DNA from: a candidate division WOR-3 bacterium
Lineage (GTDB): Bacteria > Hydrothermota > UBA3072
Assembly: GCA_039804165.1 (NCBI GenBank)
Contig: JBDRZZ010000005.1
Location: 1 to 64,000, forward strand
Reading direction: 5' to 3'
DNA length: 64,000 nt
Of this stretch, positions 8,032 through 16,852 are shown piece after piece. Under the pieces are notes generated by a model, which worked only from the letters and a program-made list of their open reading frames with translations, ran no database searches and was not told where the DNA came from. Numbering within the stretch: the first letter of the stretch is position 1; every line of letters begins with the position of its first letter. The position numbers and the translations under genes were made by a program.

Positions 8032-8940
8032 TTAAGAGAAAGCCTCTGCAATTCTTCTTAATACCTCAAGTTTACTAATCGCTATCTCATAGGGTAAGAA
8101 TTCTAAACTCATATTTGGACATATAAAAAATTTTTCTATCTTAAATTTTGAGATAACTTTTTCTACAAATTTTTTTGTTTGAAGTTCTTCTTCAATAAGA
8201 GAGATTTGAGCATCAATACACCCTATTCCTATTCTTTTTTCCATTCTTAAGTTGAGATTTTCAATAGAAGTAGATAAAAAATCTATAATAATAGAGTTTA
8301 CAGGTAAGAAAAGCAATTCTTGAAGGTGAGAAAAATCTCCCCACGGAATGTGGAGGGTAGTTTCTATTTTAAGGTTTTTCGTTAAGAGGGTATAGCATTC
8401 CTTCCATAAGGGATCGAATTTTAAAAAGGCAATTGAAGGTTCTGAAAATTGGATGCAACTTACTCCCTTTTTTTCGAGATATTCAGAAACATCTCTAATG
8501 ACTTCTGTAATCATAAATAAAGTGTCTTTTTTGTAAAAGTCTTCACTCAAATAAAAAAAACTGATGGGTCCTGGGATAATAACTTTTCTTCTTTCTGGGA
8601 TTAGAAATCCATAAAAGAAATTTTCTATCTCCTCAGGATTAAATTTAATTTTTCCTTTTATTAAAGGTTTTCTATAAAACGTATTTGTTCTGAAAAACCT
8701 TGTTAACGCTCCACATTCAATTCCATTTGCTTTTACAAAAGGTCTTAAAAGATCCTGCCATAGGAGATTGCCATCAGTTATATATTCAAAGTCTTTTTGA
8801 TAATCAATAAGTTTTCTCACATCTTTTTCTCTAATCTGTTCAAGTTCTTCTTTATCCAACCTTCCTCTATCATAGTCTCTTGTTGCTTTAATAAGCTCTG
8901 GTGAACGGGGGAAAAATCCTGTAAGTTCGGCTATAAGCAT
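8032..8940 (-). CDS. Divergent MetE-like barrel protein, incomplete zinc site
   Basis: A 302-residue protein of the MetE/UROD barrel superfamily. It aligns with the neighbour by its middle and end (VIIPGPISFFY, IQFSEPSIAFL, LHIPWGDFS, GIGCIDAQ, FFICPNMSLEFLPYE). The zinc site is partly lost: His197 is present and Cys274 fits the last ligand, but the H-x-C Cys is Pro199, and the Glu position may be Asp220. It sits between the fusion gene (9 bases) and the first MetE-like gene (9 bases), so the three are surely co-translated. It could be a second methyltransferase, a subunit that presents the methyl donor, or a regulatory paralogue. I cannot choose between these from sequence. Confidence 0.65.
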   Translation of the reverse strand: MLIAELTGFFPRSPELIKATRDYDRGRLDKEELEQIREKDVRKLIDYQKDFEYITDGNLLWQDLLRPFVKANGIECGALTRFFRTNTFYRKPLIKGKIKFNPEEIENFFYGFLIPERRKVIIPGPISFFYLSEDFYKKDTLFMITEVIRDVSEYLEKKGVSCIQFSEPSIAFLKFDPLWKECYTLLTKNLKIETTLHIPWGDFSHLQELLFLPVNSIIIDFLSTSIENLNLRMEKRIGIGCIDAQISLIEEELQTKKFVEKVISKFKIEKFFICPNMSLEFLPYEIAISKLEVLRRIAEAFS

Positions 8941-8949
8941 TTGTTTCCT

Positions 8950-10725
8950 CTATAAGTCTAATAAATTTTTTAAGAGTTCAATTTTCTTCTTTGGAAGCAT
9001 TAAACACACTCCATTTGTAATTTCTTTTAAATTTCTTATAATTTCCTTTGCTATTTTTATTCCTTCTTTATCCGCTCTTTTTCTAATTTCCATTGGGATA
9101 CTTATTCCTGGAACTTCATTATGGAGATATTCTGCTTGTGTAGAGTTTAAAAGGGGCATAACCCCTGCAAATATTGGAATGGATAATTTTTTTACTTCTT
9201 CTGCAAGAGGAATAAATTTTTCTAAATCAAATACAGGTTGTGTAATAAAAAATTCTGCACCGAGTTCTATTTTTGAATTCATTCTTGAAATTTCTATGTT
9301 ATTTAATTCTACGCCTAAGGCTGCCCCAACCCATAAATTCGTTGGAGATTCAAGAGGATTCCCAAATATATCTTTTCCTGAGTTTAAGGTTTTAATAATT
9401 CGAATGAGTTCTTTTGATGTTAATTCCTGGGGAGAAGATAAAATAGGAATTTCTATAGTTGGAGTATCTCCTGTTAATGCTAAAATATTTTCTATTCCAA
9501 GAGCGGAAATAGATAGACACTCAGATTGTAATCCAAGAATGCTTTTGTCTCGGGTTGTTTTATGTAGAATGACCTCAAGGGATGTTTCTTCTTTTATTCT
9601 ATGGGCTAAAGCGAGTGGGTCCATTCTAACTTTTCCCATTGGACTATCCGAAATAGAAACAGCTGTAATTCCTATTCTTTCTAATTCTTTGGCGATTTTT
9701 ATCTCTTCGTCTAAGATTGTCCCTCTTGGGGGTTCTAATTCTACAATTAAAATAAATTCCCTTTTTGTTTTTTCTTTAAGAGTTGTTGTTACAACCTTTG
9801 GTTTATAGACCTCTTTTGTTTGAAGCCTCCCATTAAAGGAAATTTTTTTTCTAACAACTTTTTCTCCTTTTAGGTTTTCAGCAAGCATTTTTATGTGTTG
9901 GGGTGTTGTCCCACAACACCCACCAATTATTGATACTCCAATAGAGATTAACTTCTTAGCGTAATGGAGGAAATATTCTGGATTGTATGGATAAATGAAT
10001 TTTCTATCTATAAATCTTGGTAGTCCTGCATTTGGCATTGCGGATAACCATTTTGGTTCGACGAGTAGAAATTTCTTTGTGGAAGAAAAACTTTCTTGAG
10101 GACCAGAGCCACAATTTACACCCATAATTTCTACATCTTCTTTTTTAAGAAAGTTAGCAATATCTTCTGGATCAAAACCTTTTAAAGTTCTCCCTTCATT
10201 TGAAAAGGAAAAGGAAACGATGAAAGGAGAATTTTCTTTCCTTACCGCATTTATGGCTGCTTTAGCCTCTTCTATATCTGACATTGTTTCTATGATTATT
10301 AAGTCAACCCCTCCTTCGAGAAGAGAAGTAATTTGTTCGGAGAAAATCTCTTCGATTTGAGAAAAAGGAACTTCTTCTTTTCCGTTGAGCAATCTTGTTA
10401 TTGGTCCAACAGAACCAGCCACAAAGGCTCCTTTTCCTGCCTCTTTTGCAATTTTTGCTCCTTTATAATTAATTTCTTTAGTCTTTTTTCCAAGACCATA
10501 ATAGAGGTCTAAAACTAAGCGATTTGCTCCAAAGGTGTTGGTTTCAATGATTTCTGCTCCAGCTTCGCGGAAAGCTCGATGAACCTCTTGAACGATATTA
10601 GGCTCAGAGATGTTAAGTTCTTCGAAACATCTACCTTTTGGAATACCAAGAGAATAAAGAGAGGTTCCCATTGCTCCATCAGCTATAATAACTTTTTCCT
10701 CTTCTAAAGTTTCTAAAAAATTCAA
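8950..10725 (-). CDS. Homocysteine S-methyltransferase / methylenetetrahydrofolate reductase fusion
   Basis: This 591-residue bifunctional protein has the architecture of Bacillus YitJ. Residues 1-290 are a homocysteine methyltransferase domain with DGAMGTSL, ETNTFGAN, and the zinc thiolate motifs GVNCGSGP and GGCCGTTP. From about residue 320 comes an FAD-dependent MTHFR barrel (VELEPPRGTILDEE, LALTGDTP, FFITQPVFD). MTHFR makes 5-methyl-tetrahydrofolate and the first domain can move a methyl group to homocysteine. No cobalamin-binding domain is present, unlike MetH. Two MetE-like genes follow at once, so the cluster is a dedicated methionine module. Confidence 0.88.
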   Translation of the reverse strand: MNFLETLEEEKVIIADGAMGTSLYSLGIPKGRCFEELNISEPNIVQEVHRAFREAGAEIIETNTFGANRLVLDLYYGLGKKTKEINYKGAKIAKEAGKGAFVAGSVGPITRLLNGKEEVPFSQIEEIFSEQITSLLEGGVDLIIIETMSDIEEAKAAINAVRKENSPFIVSFSFSNEGRTLKGFDPEDIANFLKKEDVEIMGVNCGSGPQESFSSTKKFLLVEPKWLSAMPNAGLPRFIDRKFIYPYNPEYFLHYAKKLISIGVSIIGGCCGTTPQHIKMLAENLKGEKVVRKKISFNGRLQTKEVYKPKVVTTTLKEKTKREFILIVELEPPRGTILDEEIKIAKELERIGITAVSISDSPMGKVRMDPLALAHRIKEETSLEVILHKTTRDKSILGLQSECLSISALGIENILALTGDTPTIEIPILSSPQELTSKELIRIIKTLNSGKDIFGNPLESPTNLWVGAALGVELNNIEISRMNSKIELGAEFFITQPVFDLEKFIPLAEEVKKLSIPIFAGVMPLLNSTQAEYLHNEVPGISIPMEIRKRADKEGIKIAKEIIRNLKEITNGVCLMLPKKKIELLKNLLDL

Positions 10726-10794
10726 TTTTTCTCCTTTGGTTTTCCAATAATATTAAATCTTATTGAGCTGTCAATAGGAGATTCTAAATTAAGT

Positions 10795-13101
10795 TTACTT
10801 CATAAGAAGAAGAATTTCTTCAAGGATTGAGATAGTTGCAATTTTATCAAGAGGTTCATTTTCATTTCCGCATTTAGGCGAAAAGATGCAAGATGGGCAT
10901 CCATTTTCACATGGACAATTTCTTACAAGCTCATAGGTCATTTTTACTATTTCTCTAATTAAATCAAAAGCTTTTTCTACTAAGCCTATCCCACCTTCAA
11001 AACCATCATAAATGAAAATTGTGGGTTGGATTGTGTCAGGATGGAAAGGAGTAGAAACGCCTCCAATGTCCCATCTGTCACACATAACATAAAATGGAAT
11101 TACCCCGATCATTGCATGTTCAGCCCCATGAAGACCTCCCATAAAGCACTCTAAAACATTCTCCGAATTCTTTTTTATTTTTTTATCTTCTTTTCTTTTT
11201 TTCCATATTTTCTCTTGAATTTCAGGAAGAGAGAACCAAAGACTTAATGTTTTAAATTCAAGAGGTGGTAAGTCAAGCTCTTCTTTTCCTATTACCTTAT
11301 CGTATTTCATTATTTTATATTCAGTGTATTGCTCTTTCACATTTACTCTTCCTAAACATACAGAAAAGCTCCCAATTTCCTTTTTCTTGATTTCTTCTAA
11401 TATTTTTATTTCTACATTTTTTAATGCTTCTGTATGATAATCGACCTCTTTTTTCTCTACCTGGACTATACCTTTCTCTAAATCTAATTTTTCAACAATG
11501 TAAGTTTCTCCTTGGTGAAGGAAAACAGCTCCTTTATGAGCTTCTCTAAAGGCTTGTAATCTATCCATTGTTTCAATTACTTTTCCGTTAGAGATAACTT
11601 TAAAAATTGAAGAAGAAATATTATCAAGGCTAACACCTAAAGTAGCTCTTGTTTTGCCTATATAAACCCATCCATTTTTTGTTTTTTCTACTAGGCCTTC
11701 TTTTCTCAGAGCTTCTAAAAATTCTCTGGTTTTTTTGCCAAAATAGAGTTCATCTTCTGGCAGTTTAATAGGTAATTCTGAGGCAGCACAGAGAAGATGT
11801 CCAGAAACTATGTATGGATTTGATAAATCAATTATTGCATTTTCGTGAGATTTCTCAAAGAAAATTTTTGGGTGTTTCATAAAATATTGATCCAAAGGAT
11901 TCTGGAAGGCAATAAGAACTGCAATTGAGTCCCTATTTCCTCTTCCTGCTCTACCTATTTGTTGCCAAGTTGAGATGATTGTTCCTGGATAACCTGATAT
12001 AATTACACTATCTAAAGAACCAATGTCTATTCCTAATTCTAACGCGTTTGTTGAAGTAATACCTTTTAATATGCCATTTTTTAAATTATTCTCTATCTCC
12101 CTTCTTTCAGAAGGAAGATAACCGGCTCTATAGGAAGTTATTTTACTGATCAAGTTGGGTTCTTTTTCCTTTAATTCCTCTTTTGCCCATAAAATGATTA
12201 GTTCAGCCATTTTTCTTGAGGAGGTAAAACAAAGGGTCTGAAGATTGTTTTTTACAAAAAGTAATAATAAATCTTTTGCTTCTTGATGGGTAGAGAACTC
12301 TCCAGCTCCATCATAATAAGGATTATAAAAAATAAAATATTTTTTCCCTTTTGGGGAGCCATCTTTATTTATGAGAGTAAATTCAAGACCTACTAATTTA
12401 TTGGCAAATTCAAGAGGATTGGCAATTGTAGCTGTAGAGATTACAAATTGAGGATTTGAGCCATAGAAATTACAAATTCTTTTTAACCTTCTTATTAAAA
12501 AGGCAACATTTGATCCAAAAACACCTCTATATCGGTGAGCTTCATCCAGGACAATAAATTTTAAGTTACTAAGGAAATTTTCCCACTTGTAATGCCAGGG
12601 TAAAGTTTGGTGGAATTCGTAGGGATTGCTTATTATTATTCTTGAACTTTCTCTAATTTTTCCTCTCTTACTAGAAGGAGTGTCTCCATCGTATATTGCA
12701 GGGTTTACCGATATTCCGGAGAGATTTTCAAACTCTTTTATCACTTTAAGTTGGTCATTAGCAAGAGCTTTTGTAGGATATAAATAAAGAGCAGTTGCAT
12801 TTTTGTCTTGATTGAGTTTTTCAAATATTGGAATTGTAAAAGAAAGTGTTTTTCCAGATGAAGTGGATGTTGTTATTATAACATTTTCCCCTTCAATTAA
12901 GGCTTCTATTGCTTCACACTGATGGTTATAAAGCTTAATTTTCTTTTTGTTAAGATAATTATTTATTTTTGTAGAAAAAGCCTTCTTTACTTCTCCAAAA
13001 ATGGGATTTTTTTGGGGTAATATTTCAATATGTTCTATTCTTTTTTTGTATCTTGGATTTTCTTTTAGGAATTTTAATACTTTTTCTATAAAGTTTTCCA
13101 T
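10795..13101 (-). CDS. mrfA: MrfA/YprA-type DNA helicase with C-terminal zinc domain
   Basis: A superfamily 2 helicase of 768 residues. The Walker A is TSTSSGKT (78-85), the DEAH box LDEAHRYRG, motif III SATIANP, and motif VI QIGRAGRGN. The end carries a DUF1998-type region with the four-cysteine cluster CPCENGCPSC and SPKCGNE. This is the arrangement of Bacillus subtilis MrfA (YprA), which acts with the exonuclease MrfB in UvrA-independent repair of mitomycin C damage. Here the gene overlaps the start-side neighbour, an MrfB-like nuclease, by 16 bases in the same order. The shared architecture and the partner make this assignment firm at family level; the lesion repaired is inference. Confidence 0.85.
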   Translation of the reverse strand: MENFIEKVLKFLKENPRYKKRIEHIEILPQKNPIFGEVKKAFSTKINNYLNKKKIKLYNHQCEAIEALIEGENVIITTSTSSGKTLSFTIPIFEKLNQDKNATALYLYPTKALANDQLKVIKEFENLSGISVNPAIYDGDTPSSKRGKIRESSRIIISNPYEFHQTLPWHYKWENFLSNLKFIVLDEAHRYRGVFGSNVAFLIRRLKRICNFYGSNPQFVISTATIANPLEFANKLVGLEFTLINKDGSPKGKKYFIFYNPYYDGAGEFSTHQEAKDLLLLFVKNNLQTLCFTSSRKMAELIILWAKEELKEKEPNLISKITSYRAGYLPSERREIENNLKNGILKGITSTNALELGIDIGSLDSVIISGYPGTIISTWQQIGRAGRGNRDSIAVLIAFQNPLDQYFMKHPKIFFEKSHENAIIDLSNPYIVSGHLLCAASELPIKLPEDELYFGKKTREFLEALRKEGLVEKTKNGWVYIGKTRATLGVSLDNISSSIFKVISNGKVIETMDRLQAFREAHKGAVFLHQGETYIVEKLDLEKGIVQVEKKEVDYHTEALKNVEIKILEEIKKKEIGSFSVCLGRVNVKEQYTEYKIMKYDKVIGKEELDLPPLEFKTLSLWFSLPEIQEKIWKKRKEDKKIKKNSENVLECFMGGLHGAEHAMIGVIPFYVMCDRWDIGGVSTPFHPDTIQPTIFIYDGFEGGIGLVEKAFDLIREIVKMTYELVRNCPCENGCPSCIFSPKCGNENEPLDKIATISILEEILLLMK

Positions 13102-14171
13102 TCTTCGTGTAATTTTGAGAAGATTTTGGTAAGAGTTAGAAGGTCCTGCCTATTATGCTCAATTATTGGAATTAATGGACCTGGATTTCTATTTCTTAAG
13201 TATGTGTTATAAAATTCCGGAACAAGAGCACTTGGAACATTTACTTTTCTATTTAGGCCAAGGAGTTTTTTTTCTAATGTTGTTAATCTATAATCCGGAA
13301 GTTTTTCTTTCCAAGCTCTCCTTGTAAAGAAAAGAAGGTCAAAGTGAAGATTATCAAAATTCTTTTTTATTCCATAATATGCAAGGCGCTCTTTTATATA
13401 AGGGATATCAAAGGTTCTTCCATTAAATGAAACTATAGCAGAGTTCTCTTTTAAATTGGTAAGGAAGCTTAAAAGAGCAGCAGGTTCTTCTTTAATCTCG
13501 CGGACAAGATACTGATTTATTAAGGCTTCGTTTCCTTTTACATGTAAAACTCCGTAAAGGATAATAGGCCTTGTAAAAAGCCCCATTGTTTCTACATCTA
13601 AGATAATGAAATTCTCTTTTTCGCAAAAGCAAGAAATTTGGAAATTTAGAGGATGAGAGCTTGGGAATCTTTCCTTAATTGCCTCAATAATCCCCTTTAT
13701 ATTGTTAGTATTAATAAGCTTAAGAAGTCTTTTTGCGCTTTCTCCAAAGCGTGGATGGTTTTTTAAATCTTCCAATGTTTTATAACCTTTATGTTTTAAT
13801 AGATTCTCGTTTTTTTCTCTTATCCCATAGATTAACTTGAAGTTTAGGAGTAAATTCTCTTTTATCTTATTTTGATTAATTATATTCAGGTTCAATTTCT
13901 CTATACTTTTAACAAGGTAACATTTTCCCCTTTCTGTTTCTATTTCTTCTCCTGGGATTACTTCTTCCAGGTTTTTCCCCTTATATTTTTCTACCAACAT
14001 CTGTTTTAATCTTTGTGCATATTTATACTCATAAAAGTTTATCCCGTAGGCAAAGTAAGGAAATTTGAAATCTTCTTCCTTATCAATAATTTCATATTCT
14101 CTCTTATCTAAGATTTCTTTCCATTTTTTCCCTATTTGAGTAAGATCTATTCTTTGGTTTTTTATATTCAT
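13086..14171 (-). CDS. mrfB: MrfB/YprB-type DEDDh exonuclease
   Basis: This 361-residue protein carries an RNase H-like DEDDh exonuclease domain in its second half: Asp192 and Glu194 (LDVETMG), Asp255 (SFNGRTFD), Asp278 (HFDLLFF), and His339 with Asp343 (EHNRQDLLTL). The N-terminal half (1-180) has a helix-hairpin-helix-like stretch (KGYKTLEDLKNHPRFG) that may bind DNA. In B. subtilis the equivalent nuclease is paired with the helicase MrfA. Here its stop overlaps mrfA, so the two proteins are translated together. Its own promoter candidate lies in the divergent gap before the MBL gene. Confidence 0.82.
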   Translation of the reverse strand: MNIKNQRIDLTQIGKKWKEILDKREYEIIDKEEDFKFPYFAYGINFYEYKYAQRLKQMLVEKYKGKNLEEVIPGEEIETERGKCYLVKSIEKLNLNIINQNKIKENLLLNFKLIYGIREKNENLLKHKGYKTLEDLKNHPRFGESAKRLLKLINTNNIKGIIEAIKERFPSSHPLNFQISCFCEKENFIILDVETMGLFTRPIILYGVLHVKGNEALINQYLVREIKEEPAALLSFLTNLKENSAIVSFNGRTFDIPYIKERLAYYGIKKNFDNLHFDLLFFTRRAWKEKLPDYRLTTLEKKLLGLNRKVNVPSALVPEFYNTYLRNRNPGPLIPIIEHNRQDLLTLTKIFSKLHEEWKTL

Positions 14172-14193
14172 CTTTAACTTTTGCTTTTTTAAT

Positions 14194-14220
14194 ATTCTAC
14201 ATTCACTATTTATTTGTCAA
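14194..14220 (-). promoter_or_regulatory. Probable promoter of mrfB-mrfA
   Basis: On the minus strand TTGACA (14215-14220) is followed after 15 bases by TAGAAT (14194-14199), about 23 bases before the mrfB ATG at 14171. The spacer is short, so this is moderate evidence. Confidence 0.4.
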
Positions 14221-14236
14221 CTGGATTAAGTTTCTC

Positions 14237-14264
14237 TTGACAAAATTTTGTGCTCAAATATTCT
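14237..14264 (+). promoter_or_regulatory. Probable promoter of the MBL-GNAT-GT4-PIG-L cassette
   Basis: TTGACA (14237-14242) and TATTCT (14259-14264) are 16 bases apart and lie 23 bases before the ATG at 14288. It runs back to back with the mrfB promoter, so one 117-base gap serves both directions. Confidence 0.5.
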
Positions 14265-14287
14265 TTTTAAAGTAGGTTTTAGATAAA

Positions 14288-14830
14288 ATGCGGATAAAAA
14301 TAATAGAAGTTGGTCCATTAAGGACAAATTGTTATATAATAACACAGCAGGGGATAGGAATAATTATAGATCCTGGGGGAGAGGAAGATAAAATAATTAA
14401 AGGGGTGAAAGACTTTAAGATAAAAATGATACTCCTTACTCATAACCACTTTGACCATATAGATGCTTTAGTTCCTGTTGCTAAAGCCACAGGAGCTCTT
14501 ATTGCAATTCATCCTTTAGATTCTATTAATATTTCATTTAGAGAACTCAAGGATGGAGAAAGGCTTTCTTTTGAGAATAGAGATATTTTAGTGATTCATA
14601 CACCAGGGCACACTCCTGGTAGTTGTTGTTTCTATATTAATGGATTTCTTTTTTCGGGAGATACTATATTTGCTGGTGGTTGGGGTAATACAATGTTTCC
14701 GGGAGGGAATGAAGAGGTTCTTTTTGATAGCATTAGAAATAAAATAATGAACTTGCCAGAAGAGACAATTATTTATCCGGGGCATGGAGAAAATACAATT
14801 TTGGGAAAAGAGAAGCCTTTGTACTTTTAA
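14288..14830 (+). CDS. MBL-fold hydrolase, glyoxalase II-like
   Basis: A compact 180-residue metallo-beta-lactamase-fold hydrolase. It has the full two-metal set: THNHFDH (51-57), His108 in HTPGHTPGS, Asp125 in LFSGDT, and His166 in YPGHGE. Proteins of this size with the GHTPGS motif include hydroxyacylglutathione hydrolase relatives and persulfide dioxygenases, which act on thioesters or thiol adducts. It is the first gene of a four-gene coupled cassette (gap of four bases to the next), so its substrate is likely related to whatever the cassette makes. The specific substrate cannot be read from sequence. Confidence 0.85.
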   Translation: MRIKIIEVGPLRTNCYIITQQGIGIIIDPGGEEDKIIKGVKDFKIKMILLTHNHFDHIDALVPVAKATGALIAIHPLDSINISFRELKDGERLSFENRDILVIHTPGHTPGSCCFYINGFLFSGDTIFAGGWGNTMFPGGNEEVLFDSIRNKIMNLPEETIIYPGHGENTILGKEKPLYF

Positions 14831-14834
14831 GAAG

Positions 14835-15767
14835 ATGTTAAGAAGGAATAAGAATCTAAGGATAGAGTGGAAGCCTATCCCAGAGATTGAGGAAGAATGG
14901 AATGGAATTTTTAAACTCACAGAAGAAAAAGCTCCTTTTCTTTCTTTTGGATGGTTTTATTCTTTAAGTAAATATTTATTGAAGAAAGATTTTAATGTTA
15001 TGGTTTTATATGATGAATCTGAAATCGTTGGAATTATTCCAGGAGAAATAAAAAATAGAAAACTTTCATTAATTGGAGACGAGAGAGTGACGGATTTAAA
15101 TGGAATCTTATTTAATCCTAAATATTCAGAAGATGTAATTAATACTTTGTCTTCCTTTATAAAAGAGAAAGAATTAAGATTTGAACTATATCCAATTCTT
15201 CCTGAATCTCCTCTTATGAAGATTTTTCCAAATGAGTCTAAAAAAGAATTAGTTAATATAATTCCAATTTTGAAGCTTCCAAGAAGTTGGGAAGAGTATT
15301 TAGAGAATTTACCTTCAAAAGAGAGACATGAGGTAAGAAGAAAATTAAGGAAAGTAGAAGGGTTAAAGATAAGGAGCCTTAAGGGAGAGGAAATAAAAGA
15401 GTTATTTATAATGATGGAGTCTTTCCCTCAAAAAAGAGAGTTTCTAACTAAAAATATGAAAAAATTTTTTTTAAATCTTGCTTTATACTTGGAAGGGGAA
15501 AAACTCTTAAGATTAAAGGCTTCTTTTTATAAAAGAGAGATTTTAGCGATCTTATTTTGTTTCCAGAGTGAAAATACAATTTATGCTTTTAATTCTGCAT
15601 ATAACACTAAATTTTATAAACTTTCTCCAGGTTTTGTTTCTTTTGCAATGGATATAAAAGAAGCTATTGAAGAAGGATTTACTTATTATAATTTTCTTAG
15701 AGGAGAGGAGAGATTTAAATTTGACCTTGGTGCAAGGAAAACATACACATGGAAAATAAAAAGATGA
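14835..15767 (+). CDS. GNAT/FemAB-like acyltransferase (BioF2/CelD type)
   Basis: The start chosen is ATG 14835, five bases after the MBL stop; an upstream ATG at 14784 would need a 47-base overlap. The 310-residue product has the double-GNAT look of the PF13480-type family: an N-terminal half with APFLSFGWFYSLSKYL and LYDESEIVGIIPG, and a C-terminal half with LKASFYKREILAILFCF, YAFNSAYNTKFY and FLRGEERFKFDLGA. The basic stretch SKERHEVRRKLRKVEG is typical of the family. These enzymes add acyl or aminoacyl groups to sugars, peptides or lipids. The gene overlaps the following glycosyltransferase by four bases (ATGA), so the products should act in one pathway. Confidence 0.75.
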   Translation: MLRRNKNLRIEWKPIPEIEEEWNGIFKLTEEKAPFLSFGWFYSLSKYLLKKDFNVMVLYDESEIVGIIPGEIKNRKLSLIGDERVTDLNGILFNPKYSEDVINTLSSFIKEKELRFELYPILPESPLMKIFPNESKKELVNIIPILKLPRSWEEYLENLPSKERHEVRRKLRKVEGLKIRSLKGEEIKELFIMMESFPQKREFLTKNMKKFFLNLALYLEGEKLLRLKASFYKREILAILFCFQSENTIYAFNSAYNTKFYKLSPGFVSFAMDIKEAIEEGFTYYNFLRGEERFKFDLGARKTYTWKIKR

Positions 15768-16852
15768 GAATCTGCGTTATTTCATATCACTCGTCACTTC
15801 TTCATCCTGTGGGAGAGGGATTCACTGGGGGAATGGATATTTATCTTTCCAATTTATATAGAAGGTTAAGTAAGGATTTAGAGGTGGATATTATGTGTAG
15901 GGGAGAGGGAAATAGAAGGAAAATTGAAAATTGTAATTTAATATATATTAACTCTATAAAACCAGAGGATTTTTCAGAAAAAATCATTCATTTTTTGAGT
16001 AAGAAAAGATACCACCTCATTCACTCCCATTACTGGCTTTCTGGAATTGTTGCCATGAAAATAAAAGAGCTATTCCCTTTTATTCCCTGGGTTCATACTT
16101 TTCATACAATTGAAGCTTTAAAGGGAATTTCAAAGGATTCTTTAAGGATGGATATAGAAGAAGAAATAATTAGAAAATGTGATTTGATAATCTCCTCTAC
16201 TTTAAAAGAAAAAAATTGGATAAAAAAGATTTCTCCAAAAGCCTTTGTGGAGGTAATTCTTCCCGGTGTATCTTTTAATGATTTTCCTTTTAAGAAAGAC
16301 GGAAGTAAAAATATCCTCTTTGTGGGAAGATTAGATCCTATAAAAGGAGTTGACATTCTCATTGAATCCCTAAGGTTTTTAAAAGGGGATTTTTCCTTGA
16401 CCATAGTTGGTGGCCCTTCGAAAGATGAATCTTATTTTGAATACTTAAAATCTATAGCGCAAAATTATCCCGTGAGATTTTTAGGAAGAATTCCTCACGA
16501 AAAGCTATATAAGATTTATTGGGAGTCTTGTATGTTGGTTCTCCCTTCTTATTATGAGTCTTTTGGTCTTGTAGTTTTAGAGGCAATGAGCTCTGGAAGA
16601 CCTGTTGTTGGTTTCTCTGATACATCTATTTCTGAAATTTTAGGAAAAAGAGGAGTTCTTACAGAAAGGAAACCCAAAAGCTTAGGAGAGGCTATTAATT
16701 TTCTTCTTTCTAATCCCTCTAAGAGAAGTGAACTTGGTGTAGAGTTAAAAAATAGGGTTTTGAAATTTAGTTGGGAGGAAACTGGAAGGAGGTATATTGA
16801 AGCCTATGAGAAAATTATCAAGAATCACTCTATTGGTAATGGCGCATCCTGA
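15764..16852 (+). CDS. GT4 glycosyltransferase, MshA/BshA-like
   Basis: The start ATG 15764 shares an ATGA overlap with the previous stop; an ATG at 15749 is possible. The enzyme is a retaining GT-B glycosyltransferase. The N-terminal glycine loop FTGGMDIYLSNLY has the GGM-YV form seen in MshA, BshA and sucrose-phosphate synthases. It also has WVHTFHT, FVGRLDPIKGVDIL, and the donor-binding E-x7-E in YYESFGLVVLEAMSSG. MshA and BshA transfer GlcNAc to inositol phosphate or malate as the first step of mycothiol and bacillithiol synthesis, and the next gene here is a deacetylase of the family that acts second. The acceptor is inference. Confidence 0.82.
   Translation: MRICVISYHSSLLHPVGEGFTGGMDIYLSNLYRRLSKDLEVDIMCRGEGNRRKIENCNLIYINSIKPEDFSEKIIHFLSKKRYHLIHSHYWLSGIVAMKIKELFPFIPWVHTFHTIEALKGISKDSLRMDIEEEIIRKCDLIISSTLKEKNWIKKISPKAFVEVILPGVSFNDFPFKKDGSKNILFVGRLDPIKGVDILIESLRFLKGDFSLTIVGGPSKDESYFEYLKSIAQNYPVRFLGRIPHEKLYKIYWESCMLVLPSYYESFGLVVLEAMSSGRPVVGFSDTSISEILGKRGVLTERKPKSLGEAINFLLSNPSKRSELGVELKNRVLKFSWEETGRRYIEAYEKIIKNHSIGNGAS

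Noticed and set aside
9179-9808. Long plus-strand open frame of 209 codons
   Set aside because: It lies antisense within the homocysteine methyltransferase-MTHFR gene, has no ribosome site, and its composition mirrors the coding strand.
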